Assembly: GCF_020567375.1 (NCBI RefSeq)
Contig: NZ_JAJBZM010000001.1
Coordinates: forward strand, 543,396-607,395
DNA from: Janibacter melonis
GTDB taxonomy: Bacteria; Actinomycetota; Actinomycetes; Actinomycetales; Dermatophilaceae
DNA: 64,000 nucleotides
Direction: 5' to 3'
Made by a program: the position numbers and the translations under genes. The notes beneath the pieces were generated by a model. That model had not been told where the DNA came from. It ran no database searches and saw only the letters and a program-made list of their open reading frames with translations. How positions within the stretch are numbered: the stretch's first letter is position 1; the number at the start of each line of letters is the position of its first letter. Shown piece by piece: positions 43,313 through 54,156 of this stretch.

Positions 43313-44592
43313 GATGCGCTGCTGCTCCGTCGGGTGAGGCGGGCGGGGATGAGGGTGTGCAGGCGGGAGGGGCGCGAGGCCAGGGCCGCCGCGCACGTCG
43401 GCTCGGCGCGGGCGAAGGAGAGCAGGATGCCGACGGCGAGCATCGTCGTCACGAGCGAAGAGCCGCCGGAGGAGACGAAGGGCAGCGGCACCCCGATGAC
43501 CGGGAGCATGCCGATGACCGAGCCGATGTTGATCATCGCCTGCACGAGGACCCACGTGCAGATGCCGGCCGTGGCGACCCGGACGAAGAAGTCCTCGGTC
43601 GAGCTCACGAGGCGCATCCCGACGACCGCGAGCCCGGCGAAGAGGGCGATGACCCCGAGGCTGCCGAAGAGGCCGAGCTCCTCGCCGATGATCGCGAAGA
43701 TGAAGTCGTTGTACGGCTCGGAGAGCCAGCCCCACTTCTCGCGGCTCCCGCCGAGGCCGACGCCCCACCAGCCGCCGTCGGCGAGGGCGTAGCGCCCGTG
43801 CATCGGCTGCCGGCAGATGGCGTAGTAGAGGTCGGTGCCGGGCGCGCAGCGTGCCGGGTCGAGCCAGATCGCGATCCGCTCCATGCGGTTGCTGCTCACC
43901 GAGGCCATGATCGCGACGAGGACGCCGAGGACCCCGAGCGCCAGGCCGAACCACCGCATCCGCACGCCCGCGGCGAAGAGCATCCCGACGACGATCGCGG
44001 CGATGACCATCGCCGTGCCGAGGTCGTGGCCGATCATCACGAGGGTGAGGATGCCCAGCCCGATGGGCGCGACGAAGGGGACGACGGCCTGGCGGATGTC
44101 GCCGAGGGCCGCCCGCTTGCGCTCGAGGACGAGCGCACCGCCGAGGACGAGCCCGATCTTGGCGATCTCGCTGGGCTGGATGCTCACGGGCCCGACGCCG
44201 ATCCAGTTCTTGTTGCCCTGGAAGCCGTAGCCGACGAGGGGCACGAGGGCGAGCAGCCCGACGCCGCCGGCGAGCAGGAGCATCGCGCTGCGCCGCCAGA
44301 AGGCGATGGACCGGGTCGCGGCGAACCACATCGCCGCGAGACCGAGGACCGCGAAGACCAGCTGCTTCAAGAAGATCGTCAGCGACGAGTCGTTCTGCTT
44401 GAGCGAGACGATCATCGAGGCCGACAGGACCATGACGAGCCCGACTGTGACGAGGATGCCGACGATGCCGAGCAGCCCGTAGTAGGTCGTCAGCGGGGAG
44501 TCGACGAGGCGGGTCCAGGACCCGGCCCTGCCCCGGGGCAGACGGGTGGTGCGACCGACCGGGCGCCCCCCGCTCGTCGCGTTGCTGCTCAT
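43309..44592 (-). CDS. ftsW: Septal peptidoglycan glycosyltransferase FtsW
   Basis: A 427-residue SEDS-family polymerase with ten transmembrane helices that polymerises lipid II at the septum with FtsI. Recognisable are WIGVGPVSIQPSEIAKI, the large extracellular loop with WLSEPYNDFIFAIIGEELG, and the final GVPLPFVSSGGSSLV. The N-terminal 30 residues are a basic cytoplasmic tail. It starts four bases after the murD stop and overlaps murG. Confidence 0.96.
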   Translation of the reverse strand: MSSNATSGGRPVGRTTRLPRGRAGSWTRLVDSPLTTYYGLLGIVGILVTVGLVMVLSASMIVSLKQNDSSLTIFLKQLVFAVLGLAAMWFAATRSIAFWRRSAMLLLAGGVGLLALVPLVGYGFQGNKNWIGVGPVSIQPSEIAKIGLVLGGALVLERKRAALGDIRQAVVPFVAPIGLGILTLVMIGHDLGTAMVIAAIVVGMLFAAGVRMRWFGLALGVLGVLVAIMASVSSNRMERIAIWLDPARCAPGTDLYYAICRQPMHGRYALADGGWWGVGLGGSREKWGWLSEPYNDFIFAIIGEELGLFGSLGVIALFAGLAVVGMRLVSSTEDFFVRVATAGICTWVLVQAMINIGSVIGMLPVIGVPLPFVSSGGSSLVTTMLAVGILLSFARAEPTCAAALASRPSRLHTLIPARLTRRSSSAS

Positions 44593-44596
44593 CGGC

Positions 44597-46069
44597 TCAT
44601 CCCTGCTCGTGGTGGCGCCGCACGGCCGTGGCGAAGGCCTCGCCGCGGGCCACGTAGCTCTCGAACATGTCCATGGAGGCCGCCGCGGGGGCGAGCAGCA
44701 CGACGTCGCCCGGCTGAGCGACGGCCGCGGCCTGACCCACGACGAGATCCATCGCCTCAGTGTCGGTGGCGGCGATGTCGAGGACGGGGACATCGGGTGC
44801 GTGTCGCGCGATCGCCGCGGCGATCTGGTCGCGGTCACGCCCGATGAGGACGACGGCGCGCAGGCGGTGCGCGTTCGCGGCGACGAGGTCGTCGACCTCG
44901 GCGCCCTTGAGCAGCCCTCCGGCGATCCACACGACGTGCTCGTAGGCCGAGAGCGACGCGGCGGCGGCGTGCGGGTTGGTCGCCTTGCTGTCGTCGACCC
45001 ACCGGACCTCGTCGACGGTGAGCACGTGGGCGATGCGGTGGGGCTCGGGACGCCAGGCGCGCAGCCCGTCGCGCACGGCCGAGGGCGGGACGCCGCAGGC
45101 ACGGGCGAGGGCGGCGGCGGCCAGGGCGTTGGCGACGACGTGGTCGGGCACCCCGTCGCCCTCGTCGCCGAGGTCGGCCAGGCTCGCGAGCTCGGCGGCC
45201 TGCCGGCCGCGGTCGGGCACGAAGGCGCGGTCGACGAGGAGGTCCTCGACGCGACCGAGCATGGACAGCCCCGGGCTGGAGCGGGTGAAGCCGACGGCCC
45301 GGCAGCCCTCGACGACGTCGGCGGCCTCGACGAGGCGTCGGGTCGTCGGGTCGTCCTCGTTGTAGACGCAGGCCACCTCGGTGCCCTCGTAGACCTTGCC
45401 CTTCGCCGCGAGGTAGGCGTCGTACCCGCCGTGCCAGTCGAGGTGGTCGGGGGCGATGTTGAGGCAGGCGGAGGCGAGCGGGCGCACCGAGTCCTGCCAG
45501 TGCAGCTGATAGCTCGACAGCTCGACGGCGATGACCTCGTAGGGGTCGGGGTGCAGGACCGCCTCGAGGATCGGGGTGCCGACGTTGCCCGCGCTGCACG
45601 CGCGCAGCCCGGCCGCGGTGAGGATCGAGGTGAGCATCTGCACCGTCGTCGTCTTGCCGTTGGTGCCGGTGAGCGTGATCCACGGCGCGCCGCCGTGCTC
45701 GGGGCGCATCCGCCAGGCGAGCTCGACCTCGCCCCACACGGTGATGCCGCGGGCGGCGGCGTCGGCGAGCAGGGGCTGGGTCGGCGGCCACCCGGGCGAG
45801 GTGACGACGAGGTCGACCCCGTCGTCCAGCAGGCCCGCCGGGGCCGCGTCGCCGAGGAGCATCCGGGCGCCGAGCACCTCGAGGATCGTCGAGCGCTGCG
45901 CCATCGGCGAGCCCTCCGCGGGGGCGGTGCCGTCGACGACGCTCACCTGCGCGCCCCGCTCGAGCAGGGCGTCGGCGGCGGCGAAGCCGGAGACCCCGAG
46001 GCCGGTGACGACGACCCGCAGGCCCGACCAGTCCGCGTCGCGGTGCGTCAGCGTGCTGAGGTCCCTCAC
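44597..46069 (-). CDS. murD: UDP-N-acetylmuramoylalanine--D-glutamate ligase
   Basis: A 490-residue Mur ligase that adds D-Glu. The N-terminal domain shows [23 protein letters not shown], the ATP loop is [14 protein letters not shown], and [11 protein letters not shown] plus [16 protein letters not shown] and [12 protein letters not shown] are MurD hallmarks. The start is the GTG at 46069, overlapping the mraY stop as GTGA. Confidence 0.95.
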   Translation of the reverse strand: MRDLSTLTHRDADWSGLRVVVTGLGVSGFAAADALLERGAQVSVVDGTAPAEGSPMAQRSTILEVLGARMLLGDAAPAGLLDDGVDLVVTSPGWPPTQPLLADAAARGITVWGEVELAWRMRPEHGGAPWITLTGTNGKTTTVQMLTSILTAAGLRACSAGNVGTPILEAVLHPDPYEVIAVELSSYQLHWQDSVRPLASACLNIAPDHLDWHGGYDAYLAAKGKVYEGTEVACVYNEDDPTTRRLVEAADVVEGCRAVGFTRSSPGLSMLGRVEDLLVDRAFVPDRGRQAAELASLADLGDEGDGVPDHVVANALAAAALARACGVPPSAVRDGLRAWRPEPHRIAHVLTVDEVRWVDDSKATNPHAAAASLSAYEHVVWIAGGLLKGAEVDDLVAANAHRLRAVVLIGRDRDQIAAAIARHAPDVPVLDIAATDTEAMDLVVGQAAAVAQPGDVVLLAPAAASMDMFESYVARGEAFATAVRRHHEQG

Positions 46070-47145
46070 GCGCCGACGACCCACTCGGCGTAGAAGATCG
46101 CCAGGCCGAGGGCGACGAAGAGCCCCGCGATGATCCAGAAGCGGATGACGATCGTCACCTCCTGCCAGCCGAGCAGCTCGAAGTGGTGCTGCAGCGGTGC
46201 CATCCGGAAGACGCGCTTGCCGGTGGACTTGAAGGAGGCGACCTGGATGATCACCGACAGGGTGATCGTCACGAAGAGCCCGCCGAGGATGACGATGAGG
46301 AGCTCGGTGCGGGTGGTGATCGCCAGCCCGGCCAGCGCGCCGCCGAGCGCGAGCGAGCCCGTGTCGCCCATGAAGATCTTCGCCGGCGAGCCGTTCCACC
46401 ACAGGAAGCCGAAGCAGGCGCCCATGCCCGCCGCGGCGACCACGGCCAGGTCGAGCGGGTCGCGCACGTCGTAGCACTTGAGACCGGGCTCGATCTGGCA
46501 GTTCTGGTTGAACTGCCAGATGGAGATGAGCACGTACGCGGCGAAGACCATGACCGAGGCCCCGGTCGCCAGGCCGTCGAGGCCGTCGGTGAGGTTCACG
46601 CCGTTGCTCGTCCCGGCGATCATGAGGTTGGCCCACAGGACGAAGAGGACGATGCCGACCATCGGCCCGGCGAAGGCGAGGTCGAGCGGGGTGTCGCGCA
46701 CGAAGGAGATGTGCGTCGAGGCCGGCGTGCGCAAGGAGTCGTTGGGGAACTGCAGGGCGAGGATCGCGAAGATCACGCCGACGAGGGTCTGCCCGATGAG
46801 CTTCTCGTGCGAGCGCAGCCCGAGGCTGCGCTGCTTGCTGATCTTGATGTAGTCGTCGGCGAAGCCGACGAGCCCCATGCCGCCCATGAGGAAGAGCACG
46901 AGCAGCCCGCTGGCCGTCGGCAGCGACCACGTCGCGAGGTGCGCGACGGCGTAGGCCAGCACCGCGGCGAGGATGATCACCGCCCCGCCCATCGTCGGCG
47001 TCCCGCGCTTCGTGTGGTGCGAGGTGGGGCCGTCGTCACGGATGAACTGGCCGTACCCCTGGCGCACGAGCACCTTGATGAGCATGGGCGTCCCGAGCAG
47101 GGCCACGACGAGCGAGACCACTGCCGCGATGAGCACCGCCTTCAC
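46066..47145 (-). CDS. mraY: Phospho-MurNAc-pentapeptide transferase MraY
   Basis: A 359-residue ten-helix membrane enzyme making lipid I from UDP-MurNAc-pentapeptide and undecaprenyl phosphate. Conserved pieces are [27 protein letters not shown] with the catalytic Asp pair, [10 protein letters not shown] and [12 protein letters not shown], with the C-terminal [15 protein letters not shown] 47145 overlaps the murF stop as GTGA. Confidence 0.97.
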   Translation of the reverse strand: MKAVLIAAVVSLVVALLGTPMLIKVLVRQGYGQFIRDDGPTSHHTKRGTPTMGGAVIILAAVLAYAVAHLATWSLPTASGLLVLFLMGGMGLVGFADDYIKISKQRSLGLRSHEKLIGQTLVGVIFAILALQFPNDSLRTPASTHISFVRDTPLDLAFAGPMVGIVLFVLWANLMIAGTSNGVNLTDGLDGLATGASVMVFAAYVLISIWQFNQNCQIEPGLKCYDVRDPLDLAVVAAAGMGACFGFLWWNGSPAKIFMGDTGSLALGGALAGLAITTRTELLIVILGGLFVTITLSVIIQVASFKSTGKRVFRMAPLQHHFELLGWQEVTIVIRFWIIAGLFVALGLAIFYAEWVVGA

Positions 47146-48524
47146 TGCGCGTCCTCTCTGTGGCTGAGCCGATCTCCGAGCCACCGTAGCCCGGCGTCAC
47201 GGCTGGACTTGAGCAGCACGACGTCGCCGGGGGCGAGTCGCTCGTGCAGCAGGGTCTGCGCGGCGTCGACGTCGGCCACGGACTCGACCGTGGCGACGCC
47301 GCTGTCGCGGGCGCCGTCCGCGATGTCGCGGGCGAGGTCGCCGACGGCGAGCACGAGGTCGACCCCGAGCGCGCCGGCGAGCTCGCCGACGCCGCGGTGG
47401 AGCGCGGGCGACTCCTCGCCGAGCTCGAGCATCGAGCCGAGCACCGCGACCCGGCGGCCGCGGCAGGACATCGCGGCGAGCGCGCGCAGGGCGGCCTCCA
47501 TCGAGTCGGGGTTGGCGTTGTAGGCGTCGTTGACCACCCGCACCCCGTCGGGGCGCTCGGTGACCTCCATCCGCCAGCGGCTCGCCGGGCGGGCCTGCGC
47601 GAGCGCGACGACGACGTCGTCGAGGGCCAGACCGCACGCATGCGCGGCGGCGACGACCGCCAGGGCGTTGCCGACGTGGTGACGCCCGACGAGCGGGAGC
47701 GCGACCTGGGCGGTGCCGAAGGGGGCGGTGACGGTGAAGCGCGGACGGCCGGCCTCGTCGAGGACGACGTCGGTGGCGCGGACCTCGGCGTCCTGCGCCT
47801 CGCCGACGAGGACGACGCGGGCGGAGGTGACCTCCGCCATGGCGCGGACGCGGTGGTCGTCGGCGTTGAGGACGGCGACGCCGTCCGCGGGCAGCGCGGC
47901 GACGAGCTCGGACTTCGCGACGGCGACGTGGTCGACGGAGCCGAACTCGCCGACGTGGGCGTGCCCGACGTTGAGCACGACGCCGACCTGGGGCGGCGCG
48001 ATCGTCGTGAGGTAGGCGATGTGCCCGGCGCCGCGGGCGCCCATCTCGACGACGAGGTGGCGGGTGCGCTCGGTGACCCGGCAGACCGTGAGCGGGACGC
48101 CGACCTCGGAGTTGTACGAGCCCTGCGGCGCGACGGTCTCGCCGTCGGCGGCCAGGACCGCGCCGAGGAGGTCCTTCGTGCTCGTCTTGCCCGAGGACCC
48201 GGTGATCCCGACGACGTGCAGCTGCGGCAGGCGGTCGATCAGGGCCCGGCTCAGGGCGACGAAGGCGGCCTGGGTGTCCTCGACGACGACGCACGGCAGC
48301 CCGTCGACGGGTCGGGTGGTGAGGGCGGCGCTCGCGCCGCGCTCGGCGGCCTGGGGCACGTAGGCATGCCCGTCGGCGTGCTCGCCGACGCGGGCGACGT
48401 AGAGGCTGCCGGCGGCGGCCTCACGGGCGTCGGTGACGACCGGGCCGTCGACGACGACGGCGGGGTCGCCGTGGACGGTGCCCCCGGTGACCTGGGCGAG
48501 CTCGGCGAGGGTGAGGGCGATCAT
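47142..48524 (-). CDS. murF: UDP-MurNAc-tripeptide--D-Ala-D-Ala ligase
   Basis: A 460-residue Mur ligase that adds the D-Ala-D-Ala dipeptide. The ATP loop [15 protein letters not shown] is the MurF form, with [12 protein letters not shown] and [12 protein letters not shown] following, and [15 protein letters not shown] in the C-terminal domain. Both ends overlap neighbours by four bases (murE ATGA, mraY GTGA). No ddl gene is in the window, so the dipeptide is made elsewhere. Confidence 0.96.
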   Translation of the reverse strand: MIALTLAELAQVTGGTVHGDPAVVVDGPVVTDAREAAAGSLYVARVGEHADGHAYVPQAAERGASAALTTRPVDGLPCVVVEDTQAAFVALSRALIDRLPQLHVVGITGSSGKTSTKDLLGAVLAADGETVAPQGSYNSEVGVPLTVCRVTERTRHLVVEMGARGAGHIAYLTTIAPPQVGVVLNVGHAHVGEFGSVDHVAVAKSELVAALPADGVAVLNADDHRVRAMAEVTSARVVLVGEAQDAEVRATDVVLDEAGRPRFTVTAPFGTAQVALPLVGRHHVGNALAVVAAAHACGLALDDVVVALAQARPASRWRMEVTERPDGVRVVNDAYNANPDSMEAALRALAAMSCRGRRVAVLGSMLELGEESPALHRGVGELAGALGVDLVLAVGDLARDIADGARDSGVATVESVADVDAAQTLLHERLAPGDVVLLKSSRDAGLRWLGDRLSHREDAQ

Positions 48525-50062
48525 CGGGCCACCTCCGTGGCGAGGGCGGTGAGCGCCTCGAGGGCGACGACGCGGTCGTCGAAGGGGGTGACCACCCCTT
48601 CGACCTCCTGCCCGCTCTCGTGCCCCTTGCCGAGGAGCGCGACGACTCCCCCGGGCCCGGCGGCGCGTACGGCGTGCTCGACGGCGGCCCGGCGGTCGGC
48701 GACGACGTCGAGCTCGGCACCGCCCTGGCGGGCGCCCGAGGCGACGGCCTCGCGGATCGCCGCGGGGTCCTCGGAGCGGGGGTTGTCGTCGGTGACGACG
48801 ACGAGGTCGGCGTGGTCGGCCGCGGCGCGGCCCATGCCGGGTCGCTTGCCGGGGTCTCGGGACCCGCCGGCGCCGAGGACGGCGACGAGCCGGCCCGTGG
48901 TGCCCTCGCGCAGGGCGGCCAGCGCGGCGGCCACGGCGTCGGGGGTGTGCGCGAAGTCGACGACGACGCGGGGCAGGAGCGCGGCGTCGGCACCCTCGGG
49001 GGCCGCGACGACCTCCATCCGGCCCGGCACGCGCGGCTCGGCGCTCACGGCGCGGGCGACCTCGGCGGGGTCGTGGCCGGCGACGAGCAGGGCGGCCGCC
49101 GCGACGGCGGTGTTCGTGCGGTTGAAGCCGCCCGGCAGCGGGCTGCGCAGGGCCAGGCTCACCCCGTCGCCCTCGAGGACGAAGGCGGGTCCGTCGACCG
49201 AGGTGATGACGAGGTCCGCGGGGACGGCGGGGTCGGAGGAGACGGTGCGCACGGGCACGCCGGCCTGCGCGGCGAGGCGGCGGCCCCACGCGTCGTCGAC
49301 GCAGACGACGCCCGCGCGGGAGCGCTCGGGGGTGAAGAGGCTGGCCTTGGCGGCGAAGTAGTCCTCCATGCCGTCGTGGAAGTCGAGGTGGTCCTGCGAG
49401 AGGTTGGTGAAGAGCGCGACGTCGTAGACGACTTCGTCGACGCGGTGGAGGACGAGGGCGTGGCTGCTCACCTCCATGACGCAGTCGTCGACGCCGCGCT
49501 CGCGCATCACCGCGAGCAGGGCGTGCAGGTCGGGGCTCTCGGGCGTCGTGCGCGCGCTCGGGACCCGCTCTTGGCCGATCCGCGTCTCGACGGTGCCGAT
49601 GAGACCGGTGCTGCGCCCGAGGGCCTCGAGGGCGGCGGCGAGGAGGTAGGCGGTCGTCGTCTTGCCGTTCGTCCCGGTGATGCCGAAGGAGCGCACGCCC
49701 GGGCCGCCCGGCGTCCCGGTGCCGTAGACGGCGGCCGCGACGCGGCCGAGGACGGAGCGCGGGTCGGCGACGACGACGGCGGGCACGTCGACGCCGGCCT
49801 CGCGGGCCAGCTCGAGGCCACGCCCGTCGGTGAGCAGGGCGCGAGCACCCTCACGGACGGCGGCGGCGGCGTACGAGGCGCCGTGGGCGTTGGCCCCCGG
49901 CAGGGCCGCGTAGAGGTCACCGGGGCGGACCGAGAAGGTGCTCAGGGTGACACCGGTGACGGTGAGGTCGGCGTCCCCGACGATGTCGCTGCTGCGTCCT
50001 GCAGCCTCCGACACCGCCTGGAGCGCGACCGGGTCGATGGTCTGCGGGCGGGGCGATGGCAC
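48521..50062 (-). CDS. murE: UDP-MurNAc-tripeptide synthetase MurE
   Basis: A 513-residue Mur ligase adding the third residue of the stem peptide. The ATP loop is [15 protein letters not shown], with MEVSSHAL and NLSQDHLDFH. The specificity loop reads VVTDDNPRSEDP; DNPR is the signature of meso-diaminopimelate enzymes, so a DAP-type wall is predicted. GTG 50062 begins PSPRPQTIDP and lies 11 bases after ftsI. The 3' end contains a perfect CGAAGGGG/CCCCTTCG palindrome (48578-48604). Confidence 0.94.
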   Translation of the reverse strand: MPSPRPQTIDPVALQAVSEAAGRSSDIVGDADLTVTGVTLSTFSVRPGDLYAALPGANAHGASYAAAAVREGARALLTDGRGLELAREAGVDVPAVVVADPRSVLGRVAAAVYGTGTPGGPGVRSFGITGTNGKTTTAYLLAAALEALGRSTGLIGTVETRIGQERVPSARTTPESPDLHALLAVMRERGVDDCVMEVSSHALVLHRVDEVVYDVALFTNLSQDHLDFHDGMEDYFAAKASLFTPERSRAGVVCVDDAWGRRLAAQAGVPVRTVSSDPAVPADLVITSVDGPAFVLEGDGVSLALRSPLPGGFNRTNTAVAAAALLVAGHDPAEVARAVSAEPRVPGRMEVVAAPEGADAALLPRVVVDFAHTPDAVAAALAALREGTTGRLVAVLGAGGSRDPGKRPGMGRAAADHADLVVVTDDNPRSEDPAAIREAVASGARQGGAELDVVADRRAAVEHAVRAAGPGGVVALLGKGHESGQEVEGVVTPFDDRVVALEALTALATEVAR

Positions 50063-50073
50063 GACGAGCGAGC

Positions 50074-52482
50074 CTACCTGTCCCCCGGGTTGCCCCGGTC
50101 CTTCAGCAGACCGGGCGTGCCCTCTGCGGGGGCCTTCTTCAGCCGGGTCGAGATGGGCTTGACCTTGTCGTCCGCGGCCGGCGGGACCTCCTGGGTCTGC
50201 AGGGCGTGGGTCATGACGTCCTTGAAGACCGGCGCGGCGACCTGACCGCCGAAGTAGCCCTTGACGGGGCGCTGGAGGATGACGGCGACGACGAGCTGGG
50301 GGTCCTGGGCGGGGGCGTAGCCGATGAAGCTCGCCGTCTTGCCCGAGTAGCCACCGGTCTTGTCGTCGTAGCGGTCGGCGGTGCCCGTCTTGCCGGCGAC
50401 GCGGTAGCCGTCGATCTTGGCCTTGGGGGCGGTGCCCTCCTCGCTGACGACGCCCTCGAGCATCCGGCTCACCGAGGTCGCGGTGCTCTGCGAGACGACG
50501 CGCTCGCGCTTCGCGGCCGGTGCCGGGGTCCATCCGCCCTCGCCGTCGGAGGTCTCGGCGACGAGGCTCGGGGCGACGCGCACACCCTTGTTGGCGATGG
50601 TCTGGAAGACGCCGGCGACCTGCACGGCCGTCGTCGACAGGCCCTGGCCGTAGGTGACGGTGTAGCGCTGCACGCCGTCCCACTTCTCCGACGGCGGCAT
50701 GATCCCCTCGGACTCGCCCGGGAAGCCCGAGCCGGTCTTGCTGCCGAGCCCGAACTTGCGGAAGTACTCCTCGAGCGTCTTGGGCTTCATCGTCTCGCCG
50801 ATGAGCATCATGCCGACGTTGCTCGACTCGGCGAGCGCGCCGCCGACGGTGCGGTACTCGACGGGGTGCGGGTGGCTGTCTCGCAGGGTGGCGTCGTAGC
50901 GCTGGAGGTGGTCGGGCAGGACCATCGGGCTCGACGGCGTGATCGTGCCCTCCTCGAGACCGGCGGCCACCGTCATGATCTTGGCCGTCGAGCCGGGCTC
51001 GAAGGCGTCGCTGAAGGCGAGGTTGGCGAAGACGCCCTTGCCGTCGCCGATGTCGTTCGGGTCGAAGGTCGGGTACGAGGCGAGCGCGACGAGCTCGCCC
51101 GTGTCGACCCGCTGGACGACGACGGTCCCCGAGAGCGCGTCGGTCTCCTCGACCTTCGCGGCCAGGGCGTTCTGCGCGTACCACTGCACGTCGTTGTCGA
51201 TCGTCAGGCGCACGTCCTTGCCCGGCTTGGCCGAGCTGACGTCGGACCCGGCGTTGGGCAGCCGGCTGCCGTCCATGGCGACCTCGTAGGTCGCGGTACC
51301 GGGCGTGCCCTTGAGCGTGTCGTCGAGCATGAGCTCGAGCCCGCCGCCGGCCGTCTGGTCCTGGGGCTGGACGAAGCCGACGAGGCTGGCGACGGTCGTC
51401 GACTGCGGGTAGGTGCGCTGCGAGGAGCGCTCGCTGTACACGCCGGGGATGCCCAGGGCGCTGATCTTGCGCCACGTGAGCGGCGAGAGGTTCTTGGCGA
51501 GGATGACGTAGCGACGCTCGCCGGTCATCGCCTCGACGAGGTCGTCCTCGTCCTGGCGCAGGAGCGGCGCGAGGTCCTTGGCGGCGCCGGCGACACCGAC
51601 CTCGGTGCGCGTGCCGCCGACCTCCTTCTCGTAGGCGGGGACCGCGGTCTGGTCGACGACGACGATGCGCCGCTCGGCCGAGCTGGCGAGCACCGTGCCG
51701 TGGGCGTCGGTGATCGTGCCCCGGCGCGCCGGGATCGACTCGGTCGTCGTGCGCTGGGCGAGGGCGTCGGCCGCGACCTCGGCCGAGTCGAAGCCCTGGA
51801 TGCGCATGAGCTGGGCGGCGAAGAGGCTGAGGACGAAGAGGCTGGCGACCATGAGCCCGCGCATCCGCATCCGCGGGTTGCCGGCCGGGGGCACGTCTCC
51901 TCCACCGCCACCACCACGACGACGCGGGCCGCGCGGGGGCGCCGACCCGCCGCCGCGGCGCGAGCTCGTCGGACGGGTGGTCCGGGTGCCGGTGCGCGAC
52001 GCGCCCGGTCCGGTCGTGCTGCGCCGGGTCGCGCCGGCGGCGCTCGTGCGGGCGCCGCGCGTGGAGGAGCCCGTGCTCGCGCCGGTCCGTGCGGCCGGGC
52101 GGCGGGCAGAGGACGGTGCTGCCGTCGCGCGGGTGCGGGCGCTCGACGAGGTCCGCCCCGAGGAGGCCTTCGAGGAGGTCTTCGAGGATGACGCCCTCGC
52201 CGAGGAGGCCTTCGACGTGGGCGCCGTGGTGGAGGAGGTCCTCGGCGAAGAGGTCCTCGACGACGGGGTGGAGGACCCCGCCCTCGTCGTCGTGGCCCTG
52301 GTGGTGGCCCTCGTGGTGGTGGGCTTCGTCGTGCCCGTCCGGGACGCCGCGGCCTTCTTCGCCGCGGCCCGCCGGGCGGCGGACGACGAGCTCGCCGTCG
52401 ACCGGGTCGAGGTGCTCGAGGAGGCGGAGGTCGACCCCTTCGCCGTGCGGGTGCTCGAGGCGGGGGTGCGGCGCTGCGTCAC
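50074..52482 (-). CDS. ftsI: Septal transpeptidase FtsI (PBP3) with long low-complexity N-terminus
   Basis: An 802-residue class B penicillin-binding protein. The transpeptidase domain has FEPGSTAKI (SxxK, about residue 495), ESSN (SxN, about 551) and VAGKTGTADRY (KTGT, about 697). The dimerisation domain includes RRGTITDAHGTVLA. A single transmembrane helix (LMVASLFVLSLFAAQLM) begins near residue 208, so about 200 cytoplasmic residues precede it. They are a Ser/Thr/Ala/Arg-rich disordered tail with no recognisable domain, which makes the protein far longer than the usual 580-650. It follows ftsL by 42 bases. Confidence 0.94.
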   Translation of the reverse strand: MTQRRTPASSTRTAKGSTSASSSTSTRSTASSSSAARRAAAKKAAASRTGTTKPTTTRATTRATTTRAGSSTPSSRTSSPRTSSTTAPTSKASSARASSSKTSSKASSGRTSSSARTRATAAPSSARRPAARTGASTGSSTRGARTSAAGATRRSTTGPGASRTGTRTTRPTSSRRGGGSAPPRGPRRRGGGGGGDVPPAGNPRMRMRGLMVASLFVLSLFAAQLMRIQGFDSAEVAADALAQRTTTESIPARRGTITDAHGTVLASSAERRIVVVDQTAVPAYEKEVGGTRTEVGVAGAAKDLAPLLRQDEDDLVEAMTGERRYVILAKNLSPLTWRKISALGIPGVYSERSSQRTYPQSTTVASLVGFVQPQDQTAGGGLELMLDDTLKGTPGTATYEVAMDGSRLPNAGSDVSSAKPGKDVRLTIDNDVQWYAQNALAAKVEETDALSGTVVVQRVDTGELVALASYPTFDPNDIGDGKGVFANLAFSDAFEPGSTAKIMTVAAGLEEGTITPSSPMVLPDHLQRYDATLRDSHPHPVEYRTVGGALAESSNVGMMLIGETMKPKTLEEYFRKFGLGSKTGSGFPGESEGIMPPSEKWDGVQRYTVTYGQGLSTTAVQVAGVFQTIANKGVRVAPSLVAETSDGEGGWTPAPAAKRERVVSQSTATSVSRMLEGVVSEEGTAPKAKIDGYRVAGKTGTADRYDDKTGGYSGKTASFIGYAPAQDPQLVVAVILQRPVKGYFGGQVAAPVFKDVMTHALQTQEVPPAADDKVKPISTRLKKAPAEGTPGLLKDRGNPGDR

Positions 52483-52524
52483 GTCGTCTCCTGCCTGGTC
52501 GGGTGCGGTCGGTCTCGTCGGGCG

Positions 52525-53004
52525 TCAGTCCTGGTCGCCCGAGGCCGGCGCGCTCGTCGTGCTCGCCCGGGGCGTCGCCCGCGCCGCTGCGTCCACGCTA
52601 AATCCCTCGGGCTTCTTCGCCGCCTTCGCCACGCCGAGGACCCGCCCGCGCTCGAGGTCGACGAAGGCCGCGGTGTCGGCGGGGACCATGCCGAGCTCGC
52701 GGGCCTTCGTCGCGAGGTTCTGCGGTGCCGAGCGCGCGTCGACGGCGTGCACGAGGGCCTCCTGGGTGTCGGAGAGCTCGGCGGAGCGCGCCTCGAGGCG
52801 CCCGACCTCGAAGGAGTCCTGCGCCATCTTCGCGTTGAGGGCGAGGACGGCGGCCAGACCGGCGACGAGCAGCGCGACGACGAGCATCGGGAAGAGCGGC
52901 GAGCCGGTCGCGTCCGCGGCGGTGAGCACGCGCAGCTCGCGCTGCTGGCCCCCCTTCGCGGGGGTGCGCCGGGCGACGGTGGTCGCGGTCTGCAGCTGGC
53001 TCAT
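52525..53004 (-). CDS. ftsL: FtsL-like septum protein
   Basis: A 159-residue bitopic protein between rsmH and ftsI, the usual ftsL position. A basic cytoplasmic start is followed by one transmembrane helix ([20 protein letters not shown]), a coiled coil with [20 protein letters not shown], then a [16 protein letters not shown] block typical of actinobacterial FtsL. The C-terminal 35 residues are Ala/Ser-rich. ATG 53004 overlaps the rsmH stop as ATGA. Confidence 0.85.
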   Translation of the reverse strand: MSQLQTATTVARRTPAKGGQQRELRVLTAADATGSPLFPMLVVALLVAGLAAVLALNAKMAQDSFEVGRLEARSAELSDTQEALVHAVDARSAPQNLATKARELGMVPADTAAFVDLERGRVLGVAKAAKKPEGFSVDAAARATPRASTTSAPASGDQD

Positions 53005-53993
53005 CGGGAGGTCCTCTCGGGGGCGCGGACGGGTCGGGTGCGCTCGGCCGCGCGGAGGCGGACCGAGGCGGATCGGGGGTTCGCGGCGAGCTCGGCCGCG
53101 TCGGGGGTCGCCGCGCCACGGGTGAGCAGGCGCAGCTCGGGGGCGTGCTCGGGCAGCTCGACCGGCAGCCCGGGCGGGGTCGTCGAGGTCGCGCCGGCGG
53201 CGAGGGCGCGCTTGGTGATGCGGTCCTCGAGGGAGTGGAAGGACAGCACGGCGAGCCGTCCGCCGACGCAGAGCCGGCGCAGCGCCTCGGGCAGCGCGCG
53301 CTCCCAGACGGTGAGCTCGGCGTTGACCTCGATGCGCAGGGCCTGGAAGGTCCGCTTCGCCGGGTGGCCCCCGGTGCGCTGCGAGGCGGCCGGGATGCTC
53401 GCCCGGAGCACCTCGACGAGCCGGGCGGAGGTCTCGAAGGGGGCGACCTCGCGCTCGCGCACGACGGACCGGGCGATCCGGCGGGCGAAGCGCTCCTCGC
53501 CGTACTCCTGGAGCACCCGGGTGAGCTCGCGCTCGTCGTAGGTGTTGAGCACGTCGGCGGCGGTCGTCGGTGCGCCGGGGTCCATCCGCATGTCGAGCGG
53601 GGCGTCCTGGGCGTAGGCGAAGCCGCGCTCGGCCTCGTCGAGCTGGAAGCTGCTCACCCCGAGGTCGAAGAACATCGACTGCGCGCACTCGATGCCGAGG
53701 TCGTCGAGGACGTCGCCGATCTCGTCGTTCGTCGCGTGGGCGTAGTCGACCCGGTCGGCGAAGGGGGCCAGCCGGGTCCGTGCGAGGTCGAGGGCGAGCG
53801 GGTCGCGGTCGATGGCGACGAGGCGCACCCCGGGGTGACGGGCGAGGACGGCCTCGGCGTGGCCGCCCATGCCGAGGGTGCCGTCGACGTGCACGGCGCC
53901 GGGGACGAGCACGGGGCCGAGCAGGTCCAGGACCGGCTCGAGCATGACGGGGACGTGCCGGTCGGCGGCGCCGGGGCCGGTCGTCGTCGTCAT
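53001..53993 (-). CDS. rsmH: 16S rRNA (cytosine1402-N4)-methyltransferase
   Basis: A 330-residue SAM-dependent methyltransferase (MraW). [13 protein letters not shown], the SAM-binding [26 protein letters not shown] and [18 protein letters not shown] are the family blocks, with [14 protein letters not shown] and [12 protein letters not shown] near the end. It follows mraZ by 163 bases and overlaps ftsL, at the head of the division and cell-wall cluster. Confidence 0.96.
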   Translation of the reverse strand: MTTTTGPGAADRHVPVMLEPVLDLLGPVLVPGAVHVDGTLGMGGHAEAVLARHPGVRLVAIDRDPLALDLARTRLAPFADRVDYAHATNDEIGDVLDDLGIECAQSMFFDLGVSSFQLDEAERGFAYAQDAPLDMRMDPGAPTTAADVLNTYDERELTRVLQEYGEERFARRIARSVVREREVAPFETSARLVEVLRASIPAASQRTGGHPAKRTFQALRIEVNAELTVWERALPEALRRLCVGGRLAVLSFHSLEDRITKRALAAGATSTTPPGLPVELPEHAPELRLLTRGAATPDAAELAANPRSASVRLRAAERTRPVRAPERTSR

Positions 53994-54156
53994 GCTCCTC
54001 CTCCTCTGCTCTTTCGTCGTGGTGGTGCGGGGTGGTGCGGTGCTCGTGCAACTGCTGCGTCTGCTCGGGCTGCTGGGTCCTGGTCCCCATCCGGACCGGT
54101 CCGGCGCGGGGGAAGACGCGTCGGCATCGGCTCGGCTGGAGGCCAGGGCCCAGCAG

